A stretch of DNA of 64,000 nucleotides from Curtobacterium sp. MCPF17_002. Lineage in GTDB: Bacteria; Actinomycetota; Actinomycetes; Actinomycetales; Microbacteriaceae. The notes beneath the pieces were generated by a model. It had not been told where the DNA came from, made no database searches, and saw only the letters and a list, made by a program, of their open reading frames with translations. The position numbers were made by a program, and so were the translations under genes. Below are positions 24,403-31,073 of the stretch, one piece after another (the first letter of the stretch is position 1; every line of letters starts with the position of its first letter). Location of the stretch: the NCBI RefSeq assembly GCF_003234115.2, contig NZ_CP126251.1:62001-126000 (forward strand), written 5' to 3'.

Positions 24403-25236
24403 ATGACCGACCAGCAGCAGCCGCCGGGGAGCGAAGGGGAACTGACGCCGAAGGCGGACCACGGCGAGGAGTCGTACCGCGGCTCCGGCAAGCTCACCGG
24501 CAAGCGCGCCGTCATCACCGGCGGCGACAGCGGCATCGGCCGCGCCGTCGCCATCGCGTTCGCGCGTGAAGGTGCCGACGTCCTCATCAGCTACCTCCCC
24601 GAGGAGGAGGACGACGCGCAGGAGACGAAGCGGTGGATCGAGGAGGCGGGTCGGAAGGCCGTGCTGTTCCCCGGTGACGTCAGCGACCCTGCGTACTGCC
24701 GCTCCGTGATCGGCCAGGCGGTGAGCGAGCTCGGTGGCATCGACGTCCTCGTGAACAACGCCGCGTTCCAGATGAGCCACGAGACCATCGAGGAGATCAG
24801 CGACGAGGAGTGGGACCACACCCTCGCGACGAACCTCAGCGCGTACTTCCACCTGGTCAAGGCCGCTCTGCCGCACCTGCAGGCCGGCGCCTCGATCATC
24901 GGCACCAGCTCGGTGAACTCCGACAACCCGGTGCCGACCCTCGCACCGTACGACGTCACGAAGGCCGGGGTCGCGAACCTCTCCGCCGCGCTCGCGCAGC
25001 TGCTCGGGGAACGGGGCATCCGCGTGAACAGCGTCGCGCCGGGACCGATCTGGACCCCGCTGATCCCCTCAACGATGCCGCCGGAGCAGGTCGAGCAGTT
25101 CGGTCAGCAGACGCCGCTCGGCCGCGCCGGCCAGCCCGCCGAACTCGCACCGGTCTACGTCCTGCTCGCGAGCGACGACGGCAGCTACGTCTCCGGTGCC
25201 CGCGTGGCGGTGACCGGCGGCACGCCGATCCTCTGA
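24403..25236 (+). CDS. SDR oxidoreductase, YghA / general-stress-protein-39 type
   Basis: 277 aa. A hydrophilic N-terminal tail (ELTPKADHGEESYRGSGKL) precedes the fold, as in YghA/Gsp39 glucose-dehydrogenase-like proteins. Motifs: TGGDSGIGRAVAIAFAREGA, VNNAAFQ, the Ser in IIGTSSVNS, YDVTKAG (YxxxK) and VAPGPIWTPL. The substrate is an alcohol or aldehyde of unknown kind. Homologues are often induced by general stress, which fits the catalase gene 58 bp downstream. The stop codon lies inside a 28-bp tandem duplication at 25229-25274. Confidence 0.88.
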   Translation: MTDQQQPPGSEGELTPKADHGEESYRGSGKLTGKRAVITGGDSGIGRAVAIAFAREGADVLISYLPEEEDDAQETKRWIEEAGRKAVLFPGDVSDPAYCRSVIGQAVSELGGIDVLVNNAAFQMSHETIEEISDEEWDHTLATNLSAYFHLVKAALPHLQAGASIIGTSSVNSDNPVPTLAPYDVTKAGVANLSAALAQLLGERGIRVNSVAPGPIWTPLIPSTMPPEQVEQFGQQTPLGRAGQPAELAPVYVLLASDDGSYVSGARVAVTGGTPIL

Positions 25237-25274
25237 CCCGAGACCGGCACCGACTGTCCTCTGACCCGAAACCG
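25229..25274. repeat. 28-bp period duplication spanning a stop codon
   Basis: TCCTCTGACCCGAGACCG at 25229-25246 recurs as TCCTCTGACCCGAAACCG at 25257-25274 with one difference. The first copy holds the TGA of the SDR gene and the second lies in the leader of the catalase gene. It looks like a replication-slippage duplication in the spacer. Confidence 0.7.
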
Positions 25275-25294
25275 AACGAACGAAGGAGCACGAT

Positions 25295-26176
25295 TTGTAC
25301 TTCCACAAGCAGGAACTCCAGTTCAAGGCAACGCCCGACAAGCCCGACGCCATCTACGCCCGCAAACTGCAGGAGGTGCTGGGCGGTCAGTACGGTGAGA
25401 TCTCCGTCGCCCTGCAGTACCAGTTCCAGGCGTGGAACATGCACATCCCGGGCAAGTACCGCGACATGGTGTTCGGCATCGGGGCCGAGGAGATGGGCCA
25501 CGTCGAGATGCTCGCCACGATGATCGCGCAGCTGCTCGAGAAGTCCCCGCTCGGCATCACCGAGGACGCCCTGCAGGACGACCCGACCGTCGCGGCCGTC
25601 GTCGGGGGCACCGACGTGCAGCACGCCATCGTGGCCGGCGCGGGTGCCCGCCCGGTGGACAGCAACGGCAACCCGTGGCAGGGCTCGTACATCACCGCCA
25701 GCGGGAACCTCCTGGCGGACTTCACCGCCAACGAGAACGCGGAGATGCAGGGGCGCGTGCAGGCCGCACGGCTGTACCACATGACCGACGACAAGGGCGT
25801 GCGGGACCTGCTGTCCTTCCTCATCGCGCGGGACACCATGCACCAGAACATGTGGGCGACCGCTGCCGCCGAACTGCGCGAGAAGGGCGTCGAGGACTTC
25901 CCCGTGCCGAGCAACTTCCCGCAGTCGAAGGAGAACCAGGAGGTCCACTACCAGTACCTCAACTTCTCCGACGGTGGCGAGGCGGCGAACGGCCCCTGGG
26001 CGAGCGGTCCCTCGTTCGACGGCAAGGGCGAGTACTCGTACCACGACGGCCCCACGACGTCGGTGCCGATGCCGCCGCCCACCCACCCCGACGTGCGGCT
26101 GTACGGCACGACCGAGCTGCCGAACATCGTCGAGAAGACGGCGGGCGTGGTGCAGGACAAGCTCAACAAGGAGTGA
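25295..26176 (+). CDS. Manganese catalase (non-haem)
   Basis: 293 aa, normal size for the family. Di-manganese ligands are visible in order: Glu in QYGEISVALQYQFQ, Glu and His in GAEEMGHVEML, Glu in ENAEMQGRVQAARLY, and His in RDTMHQNMW. It breaks down hydrogen peroxide in the cytoplasm. The start is TTG at 25295 (MYFHKQELQF), chosen because AAGGAG sits 7 bases upstream and family members begin MYxHxKxLQ. The C-terminus is a Pro/Gly-rich tail. The preceding SDR is probably co-transcribed. A strong hairpin follows at 26183. Confidence 0.93.
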   Translation: MYFHKQELQFKATPDKPDAIYARKLQEVLGGQYGEISVALQYQFQAWNMHIPGKYRDMVFGIGAEEMGHVEMLATMIAQLLEKSPLGITEDALQDDPTVAAVVGGTDVQHAIVAGAGARPVDSNGNPWQGSYITASGNLLADFTANENAEMQGRVQAARLYHMTDDKGVRDLLSFLIARDTMHQNMWATAAAELREKGVEDFPVPSNFPQSKENQEVHYQYLNFSDGGEAANGPWASGPSFDGKGEYSYHDGPTTSVPMPPPTHPDVRLYGTTELPNIVEKTAGVVQDKLNKE

Positions 26177-26182
26177 CGACGA

Positions 26183-26225
26183 ACGACGGCGGGCGGCTGG
26201 ACCAGGTCCAGCCGCCCGCCGTCGT
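26183..26225. terminator. 20-bp stem terminator between convergent genes
   Basis: Bases 26183-26202 pair perfectly with 26206-26225 around a 3-base loop CAG. The stem is very GC-rich and lacks a U-tract. It lies 6 bases past the catalase stop and faces the convergent gene ending at 26268, so it can serve both directions. Confidence 0.85.
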
Positions 26226-26267
26226 CGTGTCCGGTCAGGGACGTGTCCGGGCTCCGCGTCCGTCCGG

Positions 26268-26579
26268 TCAGCGCTCCGCCGGGACGAGCTCGCGGTCGTC
26301 GGCCGCGCCGTCCGTCGGACTCGGCACCCCGAACAGTCCGGAGTACGCGCGCACGGCGCTCCAGCCCGCCACGACCGCCACCGTGCCGACGACGGCCGCC
26401 GCCCACGGCAGGAGGAGGGAGTGCTCCCACGCCCCGGGAGCCGACACCCAGGCGAGGAAGCTGCCGGTCGTGCTGCCGGTCAGCCCGAGCAGCATCGCGA
26501 CCGGACGGTCGAGGCTCGTCAGGGTGAGGGCGATGGTCACGGCGGCCACCGCGGCGAGTGCGTTGAGGAGATCGAGCAC
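26268..26579 (-). CDS. Small integral membrane protein of unknown function
   Basis: 103 aa from a GTG with GTAGGAG upstream. Three hydrophobic stretches: ALAAVAAVTIALTLTSL, VAMLLGLTGSTTGSFLAWV and LLPWAAAVVGTVAVVAGW, with a polar acidic C-terminal tail. I do not recognise the family. It starts 10 bases after the hsp20 stop on the same strand and is therefore probably read from the heat-shock promoter, which suggests a membrane-stress role. Confidence 0.65.
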   Translation of the reverse strand: MLDLLNALAAVAAVTIALTLTSLDRPVAMLLGLTGSTTGSFLAWVSAPGAWEHSLLLPWAAAVVGTVAVVAGWSAVRAYSGLFGVPSPTDGAADDRELVPAER

Positions 26580-26589
26580 CGTCCGGCTC

Positions 26590-27030
26590 CTACTCCTCGG
26601 CGCTGCCCGCCCCGACGGCGAGCTGCTCGCGACCGCCGCCCACGGTGACCGCGATCTTGCGCGGCTTCGCGGACTCCTTGACCGGGATGGTGACGCTGAG
26701 CACGCCGTTGTCGTACCCGGCGGTGATGCGCGCGGCGTCGAGCCCCTCGCCGAGGGTCAGCTGCCGGACGAACGAGCCGGGCTGCCGCTCACGCGTGAGC
26801 CACTGCGAACCCTCCGGTGCACCGAGGGTGCGCTCGGCACGGATCGTCAGGACCGAACCGTCCACGTCGATGTCCACGGAGCCCGGGTCGATGCCCGGCA
26901 GGTCGACGTCGAGGACGTAGTGGTCCCCGGTCCGGTAGAGGTCCATCGGCATCGAGCGCGGCCCGGTGGTCCCGAGGAGGGAACCAGCGAGACGGTCGAG
27001 CTCGCGGAACGGGTCGAAGTTCATCGTCAT
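26590..27030 (-). CDS. Hsp20 / alpha-crystallin small heat-shock protein
   Basis: 146 aa. A short N-terminal arm (MTMNFDPFRELDRLAG) leads to the alpha-crystallin domain. Segments include VLDVDLPGIDPGSVDIDVDG, then LTIRAERT and the GVLSVTIPV signature, followed by a short tail (KPRKIAV, the IxI-type interface). It is an ATP-independent holdase for unfolding proteins. The first ATG (27030) has AAGGAG 10 bases upstream; ATG 27024 is possible. Two operators in its leader, HAIR-type at 27056 and CIRCE-type at 27087, predict control by both HspR and HrcA. Confidence 0.95.
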   Translation of the reverse strand: MTMNFDPFRELDRLAGSLLGTTGPRSMPMDLYRTGDHYVLDVDLPGIDPGSVDIDVDGSVLTIRAERTLGAPEGSQWLTRERQPGSFVRQLTLGEGLDAARITAGYDNGVLSVTIPVKESAKPRKIAVTVGGGREQLAVGAGSAEE

Positions 27031-27055
27031 CGGAATCAACTCCTTCGTGTCGCCT

Positions 27056-27076
27056 GTTGAGTCCCCTCGACTCAAC
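27056..27076 (-). promoter_or_regulatory. HAIR-type inverted repeat (HspR operator)
   Basis: GTTGAGT, seven bases, ACTCAAC. This matches the HspR-associated inverted repeat CTTGAGT-N7-ACTCAAG except for the outermost base pair. It lies 26 bases upstream of the hsp20 ATG at 27030. Binding of HspR with DnaK represses small heat-shock and dnaK genes in actinobacteria. Confidence 0.85.
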
Positions 27077-27086
27077 TGCCAACGTT

Positions 27087-27113
27087 TTAGCACTCGACCC
27101 TTGTGAGTGCCAA
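27087..27113 (-). promoter_or_regulatory. CIRCE-type inverted repeat (HrcA operator)
   Basis: On the plus strand TTAGCACTC, nine bases, GAGTGCCAA. The CIRCE consensus is TTAGCACTC-N9-GAGTGCTAA, so 17 of 18 arm bases match. It is 10 bases upstream of the HAIR element, in front of hsp20. HrcA normally uses this site on groES/groEL genes. Confidence 0.88.
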
Positions 27114-27144
27114 GAGAACGCTCGGAAACCGCTCGGAACGCGGC

Positions 27145-27804
27145 TCAGCCGAGGAGTGGCTCGAGCCGAGCGACCGCCGTCCGCAGCACGGTGAGCGCTT
27201 CGCCGGGTGCGTCGATCCGGGCGGCCGGAGCCGAGAGCGTCAGCCCGGCGACCAGGACGCCGCCCTCGCCGAGCACGGGCAGGGCGAGGCACCCGAACCC
27301 CGGCGCGAACGCCCCGGTCTGGTGCGCGGGCGCCTGGCCGCGTGCGGCGTGCAGCCGTCCGATCGCGCTCCGGTCCGGATCACGCCGGAGTGCTGCCTCG
27401 TCGAGCAGCGGGAAGTCCGGGTCGACGTCGAGGTCACGGAGGCCGCCCTCGTCGTACCGCGCCAGGTGGACCCCGGCGCGGACGGCCGACCGCACGTCGG
27501 CGAGCACCGCCCGAACGGCCCGGGGGAGCGGCGCGAGCGGCTGGGGTCCCGCCGGGGCGGTCACGCCGGCGAGCTCGGCGACCTTCTGCCCGAGGGCGAA
27601 CCCACGCAGGTCCGGCAGCCGGACGAGGTACTCGTCCTCGACGAGCAGGGTGATGAGCCGGTAGGTGGTCGCCCGCGGCAGCCCGAGCGCGACCGAGAGC
27701 TGCTGGGCGGTGATGCCCGGCCCGGCGTGCGCGACGGCCTCCAGCACCGCGAGGGCGTTCTGGATCGCCTTCGGCTGCCGAGCACGCAGACCGGGTTCGC
27801 TCAC
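27145..27804 (-). CDS. IclR-family transcriptional regulator
   Basis: 219 aa from a GTG overlapping the permease stop (GTGA). The winged helix is AIQNALAVLEAVAHAGPGIT, then AQQLSVALGLPRATTYRLIT. The C-terminal effector domain is shorter than usual (family members are near 250 aa) but keeps GCLALPVLGEGGVLVAGLTLSAP. Being translationally coupled to the amine permease at 27801-29318 and divergent from a second permease plus amine oxidase, it is likely the local regulator of amine use. The inverted repeat at 29374-29391 between the two permease genes is a candidate site. Confidence 0.85.
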   Translation of the reverse strand: MSEPGLRARQPKAIQNALAVLEAVAHAGPGITAQQLSVALGLPRATTYRLITLLVEDEYLVRLPDLRGFALGQKVAELAGVTAPAGPQPLAPLPRAVRAVLADVRSAVRAGVHLARYDEGGLRDLDVDPDFPLLDEAALRRDPDRSAIGRLHAARGQAPAHQTGAFAPGFGCLALPVLGEGGVLVAGLTLSAPAARIDAPGEALTVLRTAVARLEPLLG

Positions 27805-29318
27805 CGCACCCCCGTCCCGTGGCCGGTTCCGGCGGACGGCCTGGAGGCGCGGAGCAGGTCCTCCTCGACCGGCACGTCGTACACGGCGCGGCTCCGACCC
27901 CGCCACCAGGGTCGACGGCGGGTGGCCACCAGGAACGCCGTCGTCACGGCGGTGACGGCTGCGACGGCGAGCGCGACGCTCGGCCAGTGCGACGACGTCG
28001 CCTCCACGCCGAGGTAGGTGAGGAGGACGGCGGTGAGGAGGACGCCCGTGGTGATCGCCACGACCGCGACGCCCACCGTCAGTTCCCCGATCCGGCGGAG
28101 GAAGACCGGTGCCGCGAAGCACGTCAGCGCGTACGCCGCCAGGTACCCGAGTGCGGCGACGACCAGTTCGGCCTCCATCAGGGACCAGGCCGGGACACCG
28201 CTCGCCAGGCCGACTGCGGGGAGCACCGTGAGGACGCTGCACGCGATCGCGCCCGAGGTGAACGGGGTCCGGAAGCGGGGGGACGCGCGACCGAACACCC
28301 CGGGGAGCACACCCTCGCGCCCCATCGCGAACAGGACCCGGACCAGCGCCGTCGTCGAGGCGATCGCGCAGGCCGCGAACGACGCCGCGATCCCGAGGTC
28401 GAGGAGCCACCCGATCCACTGCAGGCCGGACGCGTTCGCGAGCTCGTTCACCGGCGAGGCGCTCGCCGCGAGGTCGGCACCGAGCGCCGCGAACCCCATC
28501 TGCTGCGCCGCCGCGCTCGCCACGTAGAGCACGCCGGCGACGAGGACGGTCCACGAGATCGCGCGGGGGATGGTGGCGAACGGTCGCCGCGCCTCGACGC
28601 CGAGCACCGACGCGCTCTCGAAGCCGACGAACGCCGTCACCGCGAGCGCCGTGCCGACCGCGAACGGTGCCGGTGCCGTGGGACCGAGCGCGACGGCGGA
28701 GGCGTCGACGGGGTGGAGCCGGGCGACCAGGGCGACGATGAGCACGACGATGACCGCGACGGAGAGCGACTCGACGAGCAACGTCAGGCGCGTGGACAGT
28801 CGGACACCGAGCGCGATCACGGCGAACACGGCGGCACCCATCGCCACCACGACGACGACGGTGACGAGTGCGTTGCCGCCCATCGCCGGGAAGAACCGGG
28901 ACAGCAGGTAGTCGAGGTAGTAGCCGCTGCCGGTGAGCGAGAACATCGCGATGCAGCCGTACCCGAGCACCAGCGCCGTCCCCGCGACCACCCCGGCGAC
29001 GGGGCCGAGCCCGAGCGACACGTAGGTGTAGAGCGACCCGGTGCCCGCCACGCGCCGGACGAAGTGGTTGACCGTGCGCCCCACGAGGAAGGACAGCGTC
29101 ATCGCGGCGAGCAGTGACCAGGTGGCCCCCTGCCCGGCGACCGTGGCGACGAGCACCGGGATCGTGGTCGCCGCCGCGGACGGCGCCACGGCGGACACCG
29201 ACTGGGCGAACACGTCGACCGGACCGACACTGCGCCGCGAGAGTCCGTCGACCGGTGACCGCGTGCCGACCCCAGGCACCCGTGGCGGGTCGGCGATGGC
29301 ACGGTCGAGCGCGGTCAT
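27801..29318 (-). CDS. APC-superfamily amino acid/amine permease
   Basis: 505 aa with about 12 membrane segments. The first part (FAQSVSAVAPSAAATTIPVL) and FVGFESASVLGVEARRP are characteristic APC segments. It probably imports an amine or amino acid across the cytoplasmic membrane. The C-terminal tail (about 30 residues) is polar, and its last 17 codons contain a half-copy of the dispersed repeat (27835-27852). It is followed by IclR in an overlapping unit and is divergent from the second permease at 29530. Confidence 0.85.
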   Translation of the reverse strand: MTALDRAIADPPRVPGVGTRSPVDGLSRRSVGPVDVFAQSVSAVAPSAAATTIPVLVATVAGQGATWSLLAAMTLSFLVGRTVNHFVRRVAGTGSLYTYVSLGLGPVAGVVAGTALVLGYGCIAMFSLTGSGYYLDYLLSRFFPAMGGNALVTVVVVVAMGAAVFAVIALGVRLSTRLTLLVESLSVAVIVVLIVALVARLHPVDASAVALGPTAPAPFAVGTALAVTAFVGFESASVLGVEARRPFATIPRAISWTVLVAGVLYVASAAAQQMGFAALGADLAASASPVNELANASGLQWIGWLLDLGIAASFAACAIASTTALVRVLFAMGREGVLPGVFGRASPRFRTPFTSGAIACSVLTVLPAVGLASGVPAWSLMEAELVVAALGYLAAYALTCFAAPVFLRRIGELTVGVAVVAITTGVLLTAVLLTYLGVEATSSHWPSVALAVAAVTAVTTAFLVATRRRPWWRGRSRAVYDVPVEEDLLRASRPSAGTGHGTGVR

Positions 29319-29373
29319 GCGGCAACGGTACGGCGCGGGCGTTGCCTCGGTGTGGCGGTCGTGTTTCGCGGGC

Positions 29374-29391
29374 GTCTCGCGCAAATGAGAC
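29374..29391. promoter_or_regulatory. Inverted repeat GTCTC-N8-GAGAC between divergent permease genes
   Basis: GTCTC at 29374-29378 and GAGAC at 29387-29391 flank GCGCAAAT, an AT-bearing core in the 211-bp gap between the two permeases. IclR-family proteins bind short inverted repeats of this kind, and an IclR gene is in the divergent operon. No other site as symmetric was found in the gap. Confidence 0.45.
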
Positions 29392-29529
29392 ACCCCCGCC
29401 CGCGGTGTCCCACTCGGCTGCGACGGGGTTTCACGGCGTCGGAACGGGGCCGCAACGGCGGCGCGGGACCGTGGTCGCACCCGCTCCTCCAGCCACCCTC
29501 CTCCAGCCCACCTGAACCGGAAGGCCACG

Positions 29530-31023
29530 ATGTCCGCCATCACGAAGGACCCCGCGTCACTCGGAGCCGTGCCCGCACCGCCGCGGACCATGCGCGGCTC
29601 GCTCGGCGTCACCGCGATCGTGTTCATGGTCGTCGCGGCCGCCGCCCCGCTCACCGTCGTCGGCGGTGCCGCCCCGCTCGGCATGCTGCTCGGCAACGGC
29701 GTCGGGTTCCCGTCGCTCTACGCTGCCTCGGCCGTGATCCTGCTGCTGTTCTCCGTCGGACTCGCGGCGATGACCCGGCACGTGCCGCGGCCGGGTGCGT
29801 TCTTCACCTTCGTCGGCCACGGGCTCGGCCGCCCCGCAGGCGCCGGTGCCGCGACCCTGGCGCTCCTGACGTACACGACCATCCAGGTCAGCGTGCACGG
29901 GTACATCGGGTACCTGCTCGGGGTGACGGTCACCGGCCTCGGCGGACCGGACATCCCCTGGTACGTCTGGTCGCTCGTGGTCGTCGCGCTCGTCGGGGTG
30001 CTCGGCTACCGGCACATCGACCTGTCGCGCAAGGTCCTCGGAGTCCTGCTCGTCGGCGAGGTCGGCATCGTCCTCGTCCTCGTCGCGGCGATCGTGTTCC
30101 GCGGCGGCGCCGACGGGCTGTCCCTCGCACCGTTCGAGCCGGCGCAGGTCGTGTCCGGGTCGCCGGGCGTCGGCCTGATGTTCGCGATCGCCGCGTTCAT
30201 CGGGTTCGAGGCCACCGCCATCTTCCGCGACGAGGCGAAGGACCCGGAGCGGACCATCCCGCGGGCGACGTACACAGCGGTGATAGGCATCGGGGTGTTC
30301 TACACGCTCGCGTCCTGGGGCCTCGTCATGGCCTGGGGCCCGGACGGCGTGCTCGCCGAGGCCGCGAAGGACCCCGGCTCGCTCATCCTCACCACCGCGG
30401 CGCAGTACATCGGCAGCGCCGGCGAGGCGGTCCTCAACGTGCTGCTGCTGACGAGCATGTTCGCCTGCGTGCTGTCGTTCCACAACGTCATCACGCGGTA
30501 CCAGCACTCGATGGCGAACGCGTCCCTGCTGCCCGGTCGACTCGGCGACGTGCACCGCAAGCACGCGTCCCCGCACACGTCGAGCATCGTGCAGACCGTC
30601 ACGGCCGCCGTCCTCGTGGTCCTGTTCGCCGTGCTCGGACTCGACCCGGTCCTGCAGGTGTTCAGCTGGTTCGCCGGCGTCGCCACGCTCGGGGTCGCGG
30701 TCCTGATGGCAGCGACGAGCCTCGCCGTGATCGTGTACTTCCGCCGGAACCGGGCGGACACCCGCATCTGGAACACGATCCTCGCGCCGGGGCTCGGGTT
30801 CATCGGACTCATCGCCTCCGCGGTCCTCATCTGGGCGAACTTCCCGACCCTCGTCGGTGACGTCGACGCCTCCGGGGCGAGCGTCTTCGGCGTCGTCAGC
30901 ATCGTGCTCACCGGCCTCGTCGTGCTGGTCCCCGCCGTCGGCGTGGTGCAGGCGGTGGTGCTGCGACGTCACAACCGGAGCCGCTACGAGCAGATGCTCG
31001 ACCGTCTCGCCACCGAGAGCTGA
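29530..31023 (+). CDS. APC-superfamily amino acid/amine permease (second)
   Basis: 497 aa, about 12 helices; TAIVFMVVAAAAPLTVVGGA at the start and AFIGFEATAIFRDEAKDPERT in the middle are APC signatures. It is followed after 50 bp by a copper amine oxidase on the same strand, so a primary amine is the likely substrate. It differs clearly from the divergent permease at 27801 (for example FIGFEATAIF versus FVGFESASVL), so the two are not a recent duplication and may bring in different amines. Confidence 0.87.
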   Translation: MSAITKDPASLGAVPAPPRTMRGSLGVTAIVFMVVAAAAPLTVVGGAAPLGMLLGNGVGFPSLYAASAVILLLFSVGLAAMTRHVPRPGAFFTFVGHGLGRPAGAGAATLALLTYTTIQVSVHGYIGYLLGVTVTGLGGPDIPWYVWSLVVVALVGVLGYRHIDLSRKVLGVLLVGEVGIVLVLVAAIVFRGGADGLSLAPFEPAQVVSGSPGVGLMFAIAAFIGFEATAIFRDEAKDPERTIPRATYTAVIGIGVFYTLASWGLVMAWGPDGVLAEAAKDPGSLILTTAAQYIGSAGEAVLNVLLLTSMFACVLSFHNVITRYQHSMANASLLPGRLGDVHRKHASPHTSSIVQTVTAAVLVVLFAVLGLDPVLQVFSWFAGVATLGVAVLMAATSLAVIVYFRRNRADTRIWNTILAPGLGFIGLIASAVLIWANFPTLVGDVDASGASVFGVVSIVLTGLVVLVPAVGVVQAVVLRRHNRSRYEQMLDRLATES

Positions 31024-31073
31024 CCAGACCCAACCGACCCCGTGCCTCCCGGCCGAACAGAAGGAACCACAGC

